From Gammaproteobacteria bacterium (GTDB lineage Bacteria > Pseudomonadota > Gammaproteobacteria > Natronospirales > REEB76), in the NCBI GenBank assembly GCA_027317045.1, contig DAHVFI010000373.1:1-8547 (forward strand): a DNA stretch of 8,547 nucleotides, given 5' to 3'. Both the position numbers and the translations under genes were made by a program. Positions within the stretch are counted from its first letter, which is position 1. Every line of letters starts with the position of its first letter. The notes under the pieces are model-generated. The model did no database searches. It was given only the letters and a program-made list of their open reading frames with translations, and was not told where the DNA came from. Positions 1 to 6,614 of the stretch are shown in pieces.

Positions 1-606
1 GGCCGCTTCCGGCAAGCTGGCGCGCAGCAGGAAATAGCTTTGGCCGTCGCGCTGCGCCGACATGAACGTACCATCAGGCGTGAAGTTTGGATAAGGCTGC
101 GGCAGATCCATGAGATAGCGACCGAGATAACCGCCGGGATCGGTACCGAATACGCCCGCCATGCCGGCAGGATTGGCAAACTCGCCGGCCACGTCATTGG
201 TGAAGGTACCGATCGGATCTTTATGGAGCTGCCGCCGATCCGCGGCGGTTAGAAAACCATAGTGGTGTTGGCGATAAAGATCGAGTAAAGCTTGAGCGCT
301 TTGGGCGGGATCCGCCAACGGCAAACCGGCAGCCGTGAGCGCGATTTTGGCGGCCTCGGCACCCTGATGCGCTTGTGCATAATCCGCCGCACTCACTACC
401 AGCAACAAGTCGCGCAAGAATGCCGTCTGGGTACGCTCCGTAGCCGCATCCAGGAGCGGCGATTGTCGCGTCGCCGGTAACAGATCCAGCAGATTGGTAT
501 CCACCGGCGCGTGCATATCGAGCCGCATGGCGGCAATCCCGCACAGCAGTGTCAACACAACAATCCAGATCAGCGGTTTTATGAGTGCCGTGGCCCGTAC
601 ACTCAC
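1..606 (-). CDS. apeM: MMPL/RND-family exporter, N-terminal part (ApeM-like), cut by window edge
   Basis: Translating the minus strand from a GTG at 606-604 gives 202 codons with no stop up to base 1, so the gene continues beyond the left edge. It starts MSVRATALIKPLIWIVVLTL, a short basic N-terminus followed by one hydrophobic helix (about residues 8-23). A hydrophilic, presumably periplasmic, stretch follows, including residues APVDTNLLDLLPATRQSPL. This helix-plus-large-loop start is typical of MMPL/RND-type exporters in APE clusters, where the protein is thought to help move the finished aryl polyene or its lipid conjugate out of the inner membrane. The GTG start is supported by a GGAGG ribosome site four bases upstream and by the GTGA overlap with the stop of the LolA-like gene. 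The later helices and the MMPL repeat are not visible, so the family call rests on the N-terminus and on position after the LolA gene. Confidence 0.8.
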   Translation of the reverse strand, partial: MSVRATALIKPLIWIVVLTLLCGIAAMRLDMHAPVDTNLLDLLPATRQSPLLDAATERTQTAFLRDLLLVVSAADYAQAHQGAEAAKIALTAAGLPLADPAQSAQALLDLYRQHHYGFLTAADRRQLHKDPIGTFTNDVAGEFANPAGMAGVFGTDPGGYLGRYLMDLPQPYPNFTPDGTFMSAQRDGQSYFLLRASLPEAA

Positions 607-1193
607 GGCGCCTCCGCAGTGATTCGCGTGTCCAGGAAATGGATATCAATCCGGCCGCCGGAGGCTTCGTCAATGCGCAGAAATTGGGGGGTGCCTGCTT
701 CGATGACGCTAATGTGCTTAATGGCCTTGGCCATGGGTCCGGGTTTGGGACTGAGTTCGATACGCCGGCCGACCTTGAGCGCCGTTATGCGCACGTCAAA
801 ATAATGTTCCAGACCCGAAGTGTCGCCCGTCAGGGCGCTGATGAAGATGTGCCTCACCACCGCGAGCCAGGGCGCGTGTTCCGCGTCCAGACGCCGCACT
901 GAGCCATCGGGCAACTGCTCCTCCACACCGGAGGGGCCCATCTTGAATACATAGTGATAGGGCGCAGTCACCTCCCAGAGAACGCCGCGCACGCGGCTGA
1001 AAGCCACTTGCCCACGCGAGACCAGCGGCTGATTGAATCCGGGCAGGGTACGGGTCTCGATGAAGCGCGCGCTGAAGGATTTTGGCGGCGTAGACAGAGG
1101 CACAGCCGCAGCGCCCGCCACCGCCGACGGCACACTGGCAATCAATAGCAGTGCCCAGAATGCACGGGTGGCCATGGATTTCATGGAAATCAT
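603..1193 (-). CDS. apeL: LolA-like outer membrane lipoprotein carrier protein (ApeL-like)
   Basis: 196 residues, close to the usual length of LolA-like proteins (COG2834). Residues 1-27 look like a Sec signal peptide: a basic start (MISMKSMATR), a hydrophobic core (AFWALLLIASVP) and a small-residue cleavage region (SAVAGA). The mature part contains ETRTLPGFNQPLVSRGQVAF and then GVLWEVTAPY, matching the LolA pattern of a strand pair followed by an S-G-x-hydrophobic segment and a G-x-x-W-x-x-x-x-P segment. The expected role is as a periplasmic chaperone that carries the lipidated pigment between the membranes, next to the MMPL exporter encoded downstream. The start at 1193 overlaps the thioesterase stop as ATGA and has AAAGG seven bases upstream (1201-1205). 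Internal ATGs at codons 4 and 7 are possible but less well placed. The pigment-carrier role is inferred from its consistent presence in APE clusters. Confidence 0.85.
   Translation of the reverse strand: MISMKSMATRAFWALLLIASVPSAVAGAAAVPLSTPPKSFSARFIETRTLPGFNQPLVSRGQVAFSRVRGVLWEVTAPYHYVFKMGPSGVEEQLPDGSVRRLDAEHAPWLAVVRHIFISALTGDTSGLEHYFDVRITALKVGRRIELSPKPGPMAKAIKHISVIEAGTPQFLRIDEASGGRIDIHFLDTRITAEAP
611..615 (-). promoter_or_regulatory. Shine-Dalgarno site that decides the exporter start
   Basis: The minus strand reads GGAGG here, four bases before the GTG at 606-604. It lies inside the end of the LolA-like gene. The next in-frame ATG lies about 26 codons further in, beyond the membrane helix, so this site favours the GTG. 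Confidence 0.6.
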
Positions 1194-1612
1194 AAATGCG
1201 CCTTTAGGCGTTCCAGGAGCGCCGGAGGACTGACCAATTGCAGTTCGTTGTTGTGGACATCAACCGCGCACTGGACAGTAGTGCCGGTGGTGAGACGCGC
1301 ACCGCTATGCGAATCGCGGATCAAGTAATCAATTTTCAGGCGGTTTTCCCATTCCATGAGAGCCGCGCCGACCAAAATCAACTGCCGATAACGCAGCGCC
1401 TGCACAAAGCGCACCCGGGTCTCGATAATTGGCCACATATAATTCGAAGCACGCATCTCGGCATAATCATAATCAATCATACGCAGCAGCTTGCTGCGAG
1501 CCACCTCGAAATAGCGGAAATAATTGCCGTGCCAGACCACTTGCATGGCGTCCACATCCTGGAATGGGACTTCCATCTCCACTTCGGCATACAGTAGTGA
1601 TTTTTTTATCAT
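1190..1612 (-). CDS. apeK: Hot-dog fold thioesterase, 4HBT/YbgC type (ApeK-like)
   Basis: 140 residues from the ATG at 1612, the size of a single hot-dog domain. The N-terminal motif FQDVDAMQVVWHGNYFRYFE (residues 17-36) matches the 4-hydroxybenzoyl-CoA thioesterase/YbgC signature. Asp21 is at the place of the catalytic Asp (D-x-D-x-x-G-x-V in relatives), followed by the helix Asn30-Tyr31-x4-Glu36. The usual Gly of the D-A-G triplet is Met23 here. In APE systems this protein hydrolyses acyl-ACP/CoA thioesters and may release or proofread chains. I chose MIKKSLL as the start because it forms an ATGA overlap with the stop of the ammonia-lyase gene; a 15-codon upstream extension in the same frame would lie inside that gene. 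The start region carries a run of seven A (1601-1607, codons 2-4). Confidence 0.88.
   Translation of the reverse strand: MIKKSLLYAEVEMEVPFQDVDAMQVVWHGNYFRYFEVARSKLLRMIDYDYAEMRASNYMWPIIETRVRFVQALRYRQLILVGAALMEWENRLKIDYLIRDSHSGARLTTGTTVQCAVDVHNNELQLVSPPALLERLKAHL
1201..1205 (-). promoter_or_regulatory. Shine-Dalgarno site of the LolA-like gene
   Basis: AAAGG on the minus strand, seven bases before the ATG at 1193-1191 and inside the 3' end of the thioesterase gene. It supports the first of three closely spaced ATG codons. Confidence 0.45.
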
Positions 1613-3174
1613 GGCTCGATATATAGTCGCCAGTGACGCTGCTGAATGGCTGCACACAGGCTGCGCAGCTCACCTTCCAGCGGCCGGTCTTCATCCACGA
1701 ACGGACACAGTGTGAGTACATCCTGCTGTGTGTCCCGGATGGATTCGCCAAGCTGGCCAGTCAGTAGCGATTGCGTGCGCACACGGATTTCAACGGCTTG
1801 GCAAACCGCGGTGAGACACGCGGCTGCCACTTGTTCGGTGAGTTCCAGCACCCGCAGGGCATCGCGGGCGGCGATCGTGCCCATACTGACCTTGTCCTGG
1901 TTGTGGCATTCGGTGGAACGCGAGAACACACTCGCCGGCATGGTGAGTTTGAGCGCTTCTGCGGTCCAGGCGGAAACCGCAATCTGTACCGCCTTGAAAC
2001 CGTGATTGAGATGGGCGCGTTCGCCGCCGGCGCCGGAAAGATTGCGCGGCAGGCCGTTGTTGAAGCGGCTGTCCACCAACAGCGCCAGTTGCCGGTCGAG
2101 CAAGTCGGCGATATTGGCGACGGCGGTTTTCAGGCTGTCGGCCACAAAGGCGATATGACCGCCGTAGAAATGGCCGCCGTGATAAATGACGCCGCTGTCC
2201 GGATCAATAATGGGATTATCGTTGGCGCTGTTGAGTTCGGTCTCGATGTCGCGTCGCATCCAGGCAAGCGCGTCGGCGAGTACCCCGATCACGTGGGGTG
2301 CACAGCGGATGGAATAGCGATCCTGCACACCAGAGTTCCGCTCCGGGCTCTCGCTGGCAAGATCAGCGTAAATCCACGCCGCCACCCGCTGTTGGCCCAG
2401 GTGCGGTTTGACCGCGAACAGCCCCGGCGCGAAATGCTCACGGTTGCCTTCGATGGCGAGACTCGCCATGGCGGTGATGCGGCTTGCAAGGCGCGTCAGA
2501 TATTCGGCCCGCTCCCAAGCGAGACAGGCAAGCGCGGTCATCACCGAAGTACCGTTCATGAGCGCCAAGCCTTCCTTGGGTTTGAAGGTCAACGGCTTGA
2601 GGCCGATCTCCTTGAGCGCTTCCGCGGTGGCGCATACACGCCCGTGGAAATACACTTGCCGCTCGCCCATGAGCGCGGCCGCTACGTAGGACAACGGTGT
2701 CAGATCGCCACTCGCGCCCACCGATCCTTCCTCCGGGATCAGCGGGATAACGCGGTGCTGGAGCAAGGCTTGCAGCTGCTGCAAGACCTCGAAGCGCACG
2801 CCGGAAAACCCAGCGGCCAATGACGCCAACCGCGTCACCAGAATGGCGGCCGCCGCAGGTTCGTCAAAATATCGGCCCAGACCACAACCGTGATAATGGA
2901 TGAGATGCACCGGCAATTCGTCCAATACCTGGGGCGGGATGTTGACGGTGCAGGAATCGCCGTAGCCGGTGGTCACGCCGTAGATGGGCCGGCCCGCGGC
3001 GATATTCTCGGCAAGAATCCGCGCGCCGGCGTCAATACGCTGGCGGAACGCGGGCACCGTACTCAAGCTCACGCGCGCGCCACGCGCCACCGCGCATACA
3101 TCGGCGATGCTCAGTGGTCGCCCCCCCAGCATCAGGGCGCGGGATTCAAGCAAGTGTTTGCGAGCCTTGTCCAT
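1609..3174 (-). CDS. Aromatic amino acid/histidine ammonia-lyase family protein (MIO-dependent) of the APE cluster
   Basis: 521 residues, the usual HAL size (about 510). The self-cyclising MIO tripeptide Ala154-Ser155-Gly156 sits in GSVGASGDLTPLSYVA. Other active-site elements are Tyr65 in IYGVTTGYG, Asn207 in MNGTS, Gln284-Asp-Arg-Tyr287-x2-Arg290 in QDRYSIR, Phe336 in GGHFYGG and Asn-Gln426-Asp-Lys in HNQDKVSM. The family removes ammonia from histidine, phenylalanine or tyrosine to give the 2-enoate. The substrate-selecting pair aligns (by eye) with Tyr94-His95: this keeps a His like HutH His83, yet Gln426 replaces HutH Glu414, as in PAL/TAL. I therefore do not call it HutH. An HAL-like gene is a known optional member of APE clusters. 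It could supply an aryl acrylate, or act on another amino acid, or be a divergent mutase. The frame is open 124 codons further upstream, but that part overlaps the glycosyltransferase/acyltransferase C-terminus. The ATG at 3174 gives the normal family N-terminus and a 29-base overlap. Confidence 0.9.
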   Translation of the reverse strand: MDKARKHLLESRALMLGGRPLSIADVCAVARGARVSLSTVPAFRQRIDAGARILAENIAAGRPIYGVTTGYGDSCTVNIPPQVLDELPVHLIHYHGCGLGRYFDEPAAAAILVTRLASLAAGFSGVRFEVLQQLQALLQHRVIPLIPEEGSVGASGDLTPLSYVAAALMGERQVYFHGRVCATAEALKEIGLKPLTFKPKEGLALMNGTSVMTALACLAWERAEYLTRLASRITAMASLAIEGNREHFAPGLFAVKPHLGQQRVAAWIYADLASESPERNSGVQDRYSIRCAPHVIGVLADALAWMRRDIETELNSANDNPIIDPDSGVIYHGGHFYGGHIAFVADSLKTAVANIADLLDRQLALLVDSRFNNGLPRNLSGAGGERAHLNHGFKAVQIAVSAWTAEALKLTMPASVFSRSTECHNQDKVSMGTIAARDALRVLELTEQVAAACLTAVCQAVEIRVRTQSLLTGQLGESIRDTQQDVLTLCPFVDEDRPLEGELRSLCAAIQQRHWRLYIEP

Positions 3175-4882
3175 GGGTATCCGTCCGGGGATTGCTGACA
3201 CCGCGGGGGCGGCTCGTCTCGCGGTGACAATCCGCCCAGAAATCGTAGAAGTTGTACCACTGCAGCGGAAAACGCGCGGCGTAATCCGCCAACCTAAAGG
3301 CATAACGATCCACCAGCGCCTGCAGGGCCGCCTCCCGCCCACGGCGCGGCAGGTGGATGTGTTCCGCGAAGGATTCCAAGTGGATAGTGTAACCGCCATC
3401 TCCGGCTGTGCAGAAAAAAAGATATACCGGGCATTCGAGCACGTGCGCCAGTATGTACGGACCTGCCGCGAATGGCGCCGGTTTGCCCAGGAAATCCGTC
3501 CATACCACGGGGCTTTCGCTGGACAATGGGGTACGGTCGCCCACAATCACCACCACCTCGCCGGCCTCCACCTTGTCGCGCAACATCATTGCCGTATCGG
3601 CGCCCAGTTCCTGCACGTGAATAAGCCGCAGACTATAGGCGGCGTTTGTCTCCTCCAACACCGTATTGGATTTGTAAGCGTGCTGGGTATACACGAGGGC
3701 ATTCACTTTGAGACCCGGCACCTGGGTGGCGAGCGCGCGTGTCATCTCCAGATTGCCCAAGTGGGCGCTGATGAGCAACACGCCGTGGCCGCGATTCACG
3801 GCGGTCACCAGTTGATCGCATTTTGGAAAATGCACCGTTACCCGCTGTGGGTTACGCCAAGCCGCCAACATGTCCAGATTGGCGATGGCGAACTGCCAGA
3901 AATGCCGGAAGCTGTTGCGCCAGGTGGGAGGCACATCTCCGGCGTGGGCGTGAGACTGTGCGGCCGAGAGAAACTGGCGCGAGGCGCGGCGCGCCCTCGG
4001 ATTGGTGATAAAGAAATACGTCACCACGGGTACCAACAGGATATTACTCACCCGCCGGCCAAACCATGCGTACACCGTGCCAAGGATGCGTATGCCGAGA
4101 ACGCTGCCGCGTTCGCGCAACTGTGCCCAGTGAAGCGCACGCCGTTTCAGCAGTTTGCGGCGCAGCAGCATGGGTATGCGCGGCAGCATGCCGAGGAACA
4201 ACTGTGCGTGCATACGCGTCATACGCGCATTATCGGCCAGCAGCCGAAAGTGGGAGATTCCATCTTGCGGGTAACGGACCCGTGTCGGCAGAAACAGGCT
4301 TTCGACGCCTGCCCAATAGAGCCGCACCATGACGTCGGTATCGAAATCCATGTGTCGCCCGATTTTTACACGCTTGGCCAATGCCAAGGTCGCTGCCACG
4401 GGATAGATACGAAATCCGCACATTGAATCCCGGAGCTGCAGCGATAGTGTCTCGAACCAAACGCATATATGGGTAATATAGCGGCCGTAGAAGCGTATTT
4501 GCGGCACCGAATCGTCAAAAATCGGCAGGCCGGAAATGAGCTTACCGGAATGTGCCTGCGCCAGCGCCAGCATCGCCGGCACATCTTCCAGAGCATGCTG
4601 GCCGTCGGCATCCACCTGCAATATATGCGTGAACCCCTGTTCCGCGGCCCGCGCCAAACCGGCAAGCACCGCGGCCCCCTTGCCGGAATTCCTTTCCAGG
4701 CTCAGACACTCGACCTCCGCACGTCGCGTGACAATCGCGCGCAAGACGTTCTTGGTTGTCGTATCACTGCCGTCGTCCACCAAGATACACCTCAAGCCGT
4801 ATACGCCCAAACACACCACGATCTGATCGAGGCTGACATGGTGATTGTAAACAGGGATGACAGCGCAGGCTTTGAATGTCAT
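3146..4882 (-). CDS. apeJ: Two-domain fusion: family 2 glycosyltransferase + LpxL/HtrB-type acyltransferase (ApeJ-like)
   Basis: 578 residues in two domains. Residues 1 to about 240 are a GT-A family 2 glycosyltransferase: the start is CAVIPVYNH, then LVDDGSD (34-40), the metal-binding Asp91-Ala-Asp93 in QVDADGQH, and DSMCGFRIYP (152-161) like dolichyl-phosphate mannose synthase relatives. A hydrophobic, basic linker (about 230-295, including ILLVPVVTYFFI) probably contacts the inner membrane. Residues 300 to about 550 are a lipid A-type lysophospholipid acyltransferase domain with the catalytic H-x4-E motif His374-LGNL-Glu379, GDRTPL (448-453) and the C-terminal QWYNFYDFW (541-549), as in LpxL/HtrB. 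It likely transfers a sugar and an acyl or polyenoyl chain to the pigment's lipid anchor. The start overlaps the dehydratase stop as ATGA with no obvious ribosome site, so it is probably translationally coupled. The last residues, after about 555, look unstructured and overlap the next gene. Confidence 0.92.
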   Translation of the reverse strand: MTFKACAVIPVYNHHVSLDQIVVCLGVYGLRCILVDDGSDTTTKNVLRAIVTRRAEVECLSLERNSGKGAAVLAGLARAAEQGFTHILQVDADGQHALEDVPAMLALAQAHSGKLISGLPIFDDSVPQIRFYGRYITHICVWFETLSLQLRDSMCGFRIYPVAATLALAKRVKIGRHMDFDTDVMVRLYWAGVESLFLPTRVRYPQDGISHFRLLADNARMTRMHAQLFLGMLPRIPMLLRRKLLKRRALHWAQLRERGSVLGIRILGTVYAWFGRRVSNILLVPVVTYFFITNPRARRASRQFLSAAQSHAHAGDVPPTWRNSFRHFWQFAIANLDMLAAWRNPQRVTVHFPKCDQLVTAVNRGHGVLLISAHLGNLEMTRALATQVPGLKVNALVYTQHAYKSNTVLEETNAAYSLRLIHVQELGADTAMMLRDKVEAGEVVVIVGDRTPLSSESPVVWTDFLGKPAPFAAGPYILAHVLECPVYLFFCTAGDGGYTIHLESFAEHIHLPRRGREAALQALVDRYAFRLADYAARFPLQWYNFYDFWADCHRETSRPRGVSNPRTDTHGQGSQTLA

Positions 4883-5226
4883 ATGGGTATGGAAAACTTC
4901 AGCATGCCTGACGCGAAGCTGGTTTGTTCATCACGGTACTCGAAATTCACGGCGTTGTCAGCTGAGTGCCGCACCAGCAGCAGCGTGATATGCCGTCCGG
5001 GGCCGATGGGCCGTTTGAACTTGATCTGTTCGAGGGAGCACACGTCCGGACCATAAGCGAAACTCTGCCGGGAAAAATGCACCGCCCAGGCGATTTGCAC
5101 CACGCCCGGGAGAATGGGATGTCCGGGAAAATGTCCCGCGAACCATTTGAGATCTGGACGAATTTCCAACTGCAGGCTGGCGCTGTTATCCATCACTTTC
5201 CTGTTCGACACTACCGGCAGTTCCAT
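4879..5226 (-). CDS. apeI: FabZ/FabA-like hot-dog 3-hydroxyacyl-ACP dehydratase (ApeI-like)
   Basis: 115 residues, a single hot-dog domain. The signature FAGHFPGHPILPGVVQIAWA (29-48) matches the FabA/FabZ active-site stretch with catalytic His32. In FabZ a Glu follows 14 residues after the His; here that position is Ala46, so the second catalytic residue is missing or comes from elsewhere. The expected reaction is dehydration of 3-hydroxyacyl-ACP to the trans-2-enoyl-ACP, repeated to build the conjugated polyene. APE clusters usually have a second dehydratase subunit (ApeP), not in this window. I chose the ATG at 5226 because it overlaps the ligase stop as TGATG and has GGAG eight bases upstream. 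The same frame is open for 83 more codons upstream, but that part is antisense-free shadow inside the ligase C-terminus. An internal ATG at 5193-5191 region is a weaker option. Confidence 0.88.
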   Translation of the reverse strand: MELPVVSNRKVMDNSASLQLEIRPDLKWFAGHFPGHPILPGVVQIAWAVHFSRQSFAYGPDVCSLEQIKFKRPIGPGRHITLLLVRHSADNAVNFEYRDEQTSFASGMLKFSIPI

Positions 5227-6614
5227 CAACCACGCTCCGTGAACAGCGCTTGCAGTCGTGCCATTTCGATCTTGCCCATGGCATTGCCGGGCAGCTCCTC
5301 CACGAAACGCCATTTGCGCGGTACCAGCACCGGTTCGTACCAGGCACGCAGCATTTCCATGAGCAGCTTGCGTACCTTCTGCGCTCCGACTTGTTGCAGT
5401 TGCCGGCGGCCGGCGGGACTCAAGACCGCCACCGCGCCCACTGAACTGCGTTTGCCTTTCAGTATCAACAGGCACGCTTCACTCACGAACTCATGTGCGA
5501 CAAGACGCTGTTCCATTTCCGCAAGCGATACACGCTTGTCCTCCACTTTCAGCACGCTGTCGGCGCGACCGCACAGCAAGAAACGCCGTTGCGGCAACGC
5601 TTGCCCCAAATCGCCGGTCTCCACCCAGTCTGCCCGCCAGGTCCACGGTGAACGCACTCGCAAAAATCCGGGTGTGTTTTCGGGTGCAGCGATCTCCACG
5701 CCCGCGAAGGATTGCCACGGAGTCTGGCCCACCTCGGGCTCCCATTTTCGCCAGGCAATGCCACCGGTTTCGGTGCTGCCGTACACCTCGATGGCCGCAT
5801 GTCCCGATTCGTTCGCGATTTTTGCGGCCGTAGTTTCCGGCAACGGCGCACCGGAACTGAACACCGCCCGGAAAGCGTCTTGCGGTTGCAAGCTGCCGAA
5901 ATCCGTAACCCGGGTAAGGAAGGCCGGGCTGCTGACCATCAGACAACGCCCAAAGCGTCTGGCAGCCGCGTTGAATTCAAACGCTTGCGCACACGTAGGC
6001 GCATAGAACGAGCGACCCGCCCACAGAGGCCATAGGACGCGGAACAGCAGTCCATATAAATGGTGATGGGGTACCGTGGCGAGTACCACCGCATCGCCGA
6101 GCGTTTGCCCCCACTGGACTTCCAGTGCCGCCACCTCGGCACGCAGTTGTCCAAGTAATTTGTCCACACGCTTGGGCCGGCCGGTGGAGCCGGAGGTGTA
6201 AAGCTCGATAAGGAGCTCATCGTCCAGGTCCGTACCGACCGGTGTCCCTGATGCAGTGATAGCAGCCACATCCAGGCTGACAAACGACGAAAAGCGCGTT
6301 GGCTGATCCGTGAGCACCGCCGCTGCCTGCGCTTCCGCGACATTCGCGGGTCCGCTCGCCTGTGGAAAGATCAGAGTCTTGCGGGCCTGGACCAGCGCCA
6401 AGAAACCCACTGCAAACCAAAACGTGTCGTCACACACTAACGCCCAGCGCTGCTCGGGACGTTGCCGCAGATGTCGCGCGATACCGGCCACACGCGCGTA
6501 GAAATCGCCAGCCAGCAGCTCGCCGTCCCCGGTATAGGCGACTACTTTGTGCTGAGTAGCCGAATGCTGAGACCGGTGACCAGAAAAAACCCCGATTTGG
6601 TCGGCCGCGCTCAT
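5226..6614 (-). CDS. apeH: Acyl-AMP ligase/adenylation protein for the aryl starter (ApeH-like)
   Basis: 462 residues of the ANL (acyl-CoA synthetase) superfamily. Core motifs appear in order: the P-loop YTSGSTGRPK (139-148), VPHHHLYGLL (181-190), SSGAPLP (253-259), VYGSTETGG (277-285), ETGD (332-335), the hinge GRADSVLKVEDKRVSL (349-364) and the C-terminal catalytic Lys448 in GNAMGK. The protein is somewhat shorter than ordinary acyl-CoA ligases, with a compact N-terminus, as in APE adenylation proteins. It should activate an aryl acid (classically 4-hydroxybenzoate) with ATP and load it on one of the neighbouring carrier proteins. The specificity residues cannot be read reliably by eye. The start at 6614 is fixed by an ATGA overlap with the membrane-protein gene. 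A 59-codon upstream in-frame extension is a shadow of that gene and lacks family similarity. Confidence 0.92.
   Translation of the reverse strand: MSAADQIGVFSGHRSQHSATQHKVVAYTGDGELLAGDFYARVAGIARHLRQRPEQRWALVCDDTFWFAVGFLALVQARKTLIFPQASGPANVAEAQAAAVLTDQPTRFSSFVSLDVAAITASGTPVGTDLDDELLIELYTSGSTGRPKRVDKLLGQLRAEVAALEVQWGQTLGDAVVLATVPHHHLYGLLFRVLWPLWAGRSFYAPTCAQAFEFNAAARRFGRCLMVSSPAFLTRVTDFGSLQPQDAFRAVFSSGAPLPETTAAKIANESGHAAIEVYGSTETGGIAWRKWEPEVGQTPWQSFAGVEIAAPENTPGFLRVRSPWTWRADWVETGDLGQALPQRRFLLCGRADSVLKVEDKRVSLAEMEQRLVAHEFVSEACLLILKGKRSSVGAVAVLSPAGRRQLQQVGAQKVRKLLMEMLRAWYEPVLVPRKWRFVEELPGNAMGKIEMARLQALFTERG
5235..5238 (-). promoter_or_regulatory. Shine-Dalgarno site of the dehydratase gene
   Basis: GGAG on the minus strand, eight bases before the ATG at 5226-5224 and within the last codons of the ligase gene. 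It supports the short 115-residue dehydratase over the long upstream-extended reading. Confidence 0.5.

Noticed and set aside
221..673. A 150-codon minus-strand frame at the left end
   Set aside because: It is out of frame with the exporter and the LolA-like gene, which explain the same bases with proper signal, helix and start features.
1601..1607. A-run forming a frameshift-like A AAA AAA heptamer at codons 2-4 of the thioesterase
   Set aside because: It is at the very start of the gene, no stimulatory hairpin or upstream ribosome site is evident, and the alternative frame encodes nothing recognisable. An A-rich start more likely helps initiation.
1771..2823. A 350-codon open frame on the plus strand
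   Set aside because: Antisense to the ammonia-lyase gene, with low-complexity composition and no motif; a shadow of codon bias.
1609..3174. Histidine utilisation (hut) operon
   Set aside because: No urocanase, imidazolonepropionase or HutC-type regulator is nearby, the Glu414 equivalent is Gln, and the gene is embedded in a pigment operon.
2984..4426. A 480-codon open frame on the plus strand
   Set aside because: It lies fully antisense to the glycosyltransferase-acyltransferase and lyase genes, whose catalytic motifs are intact. Its translation is rich in His, Arg and Gln with no recognisable domain. Long antisense frames are common in GC-rich coding DNA.
5227..5475. Extended 198-residue version of the dehydratase
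   Set aside because: The extra 83 residues are a shadow frame within the ligase C-terminus. The ATG at 5226 has a ribosome site and gives the normal hot-dog domain length.
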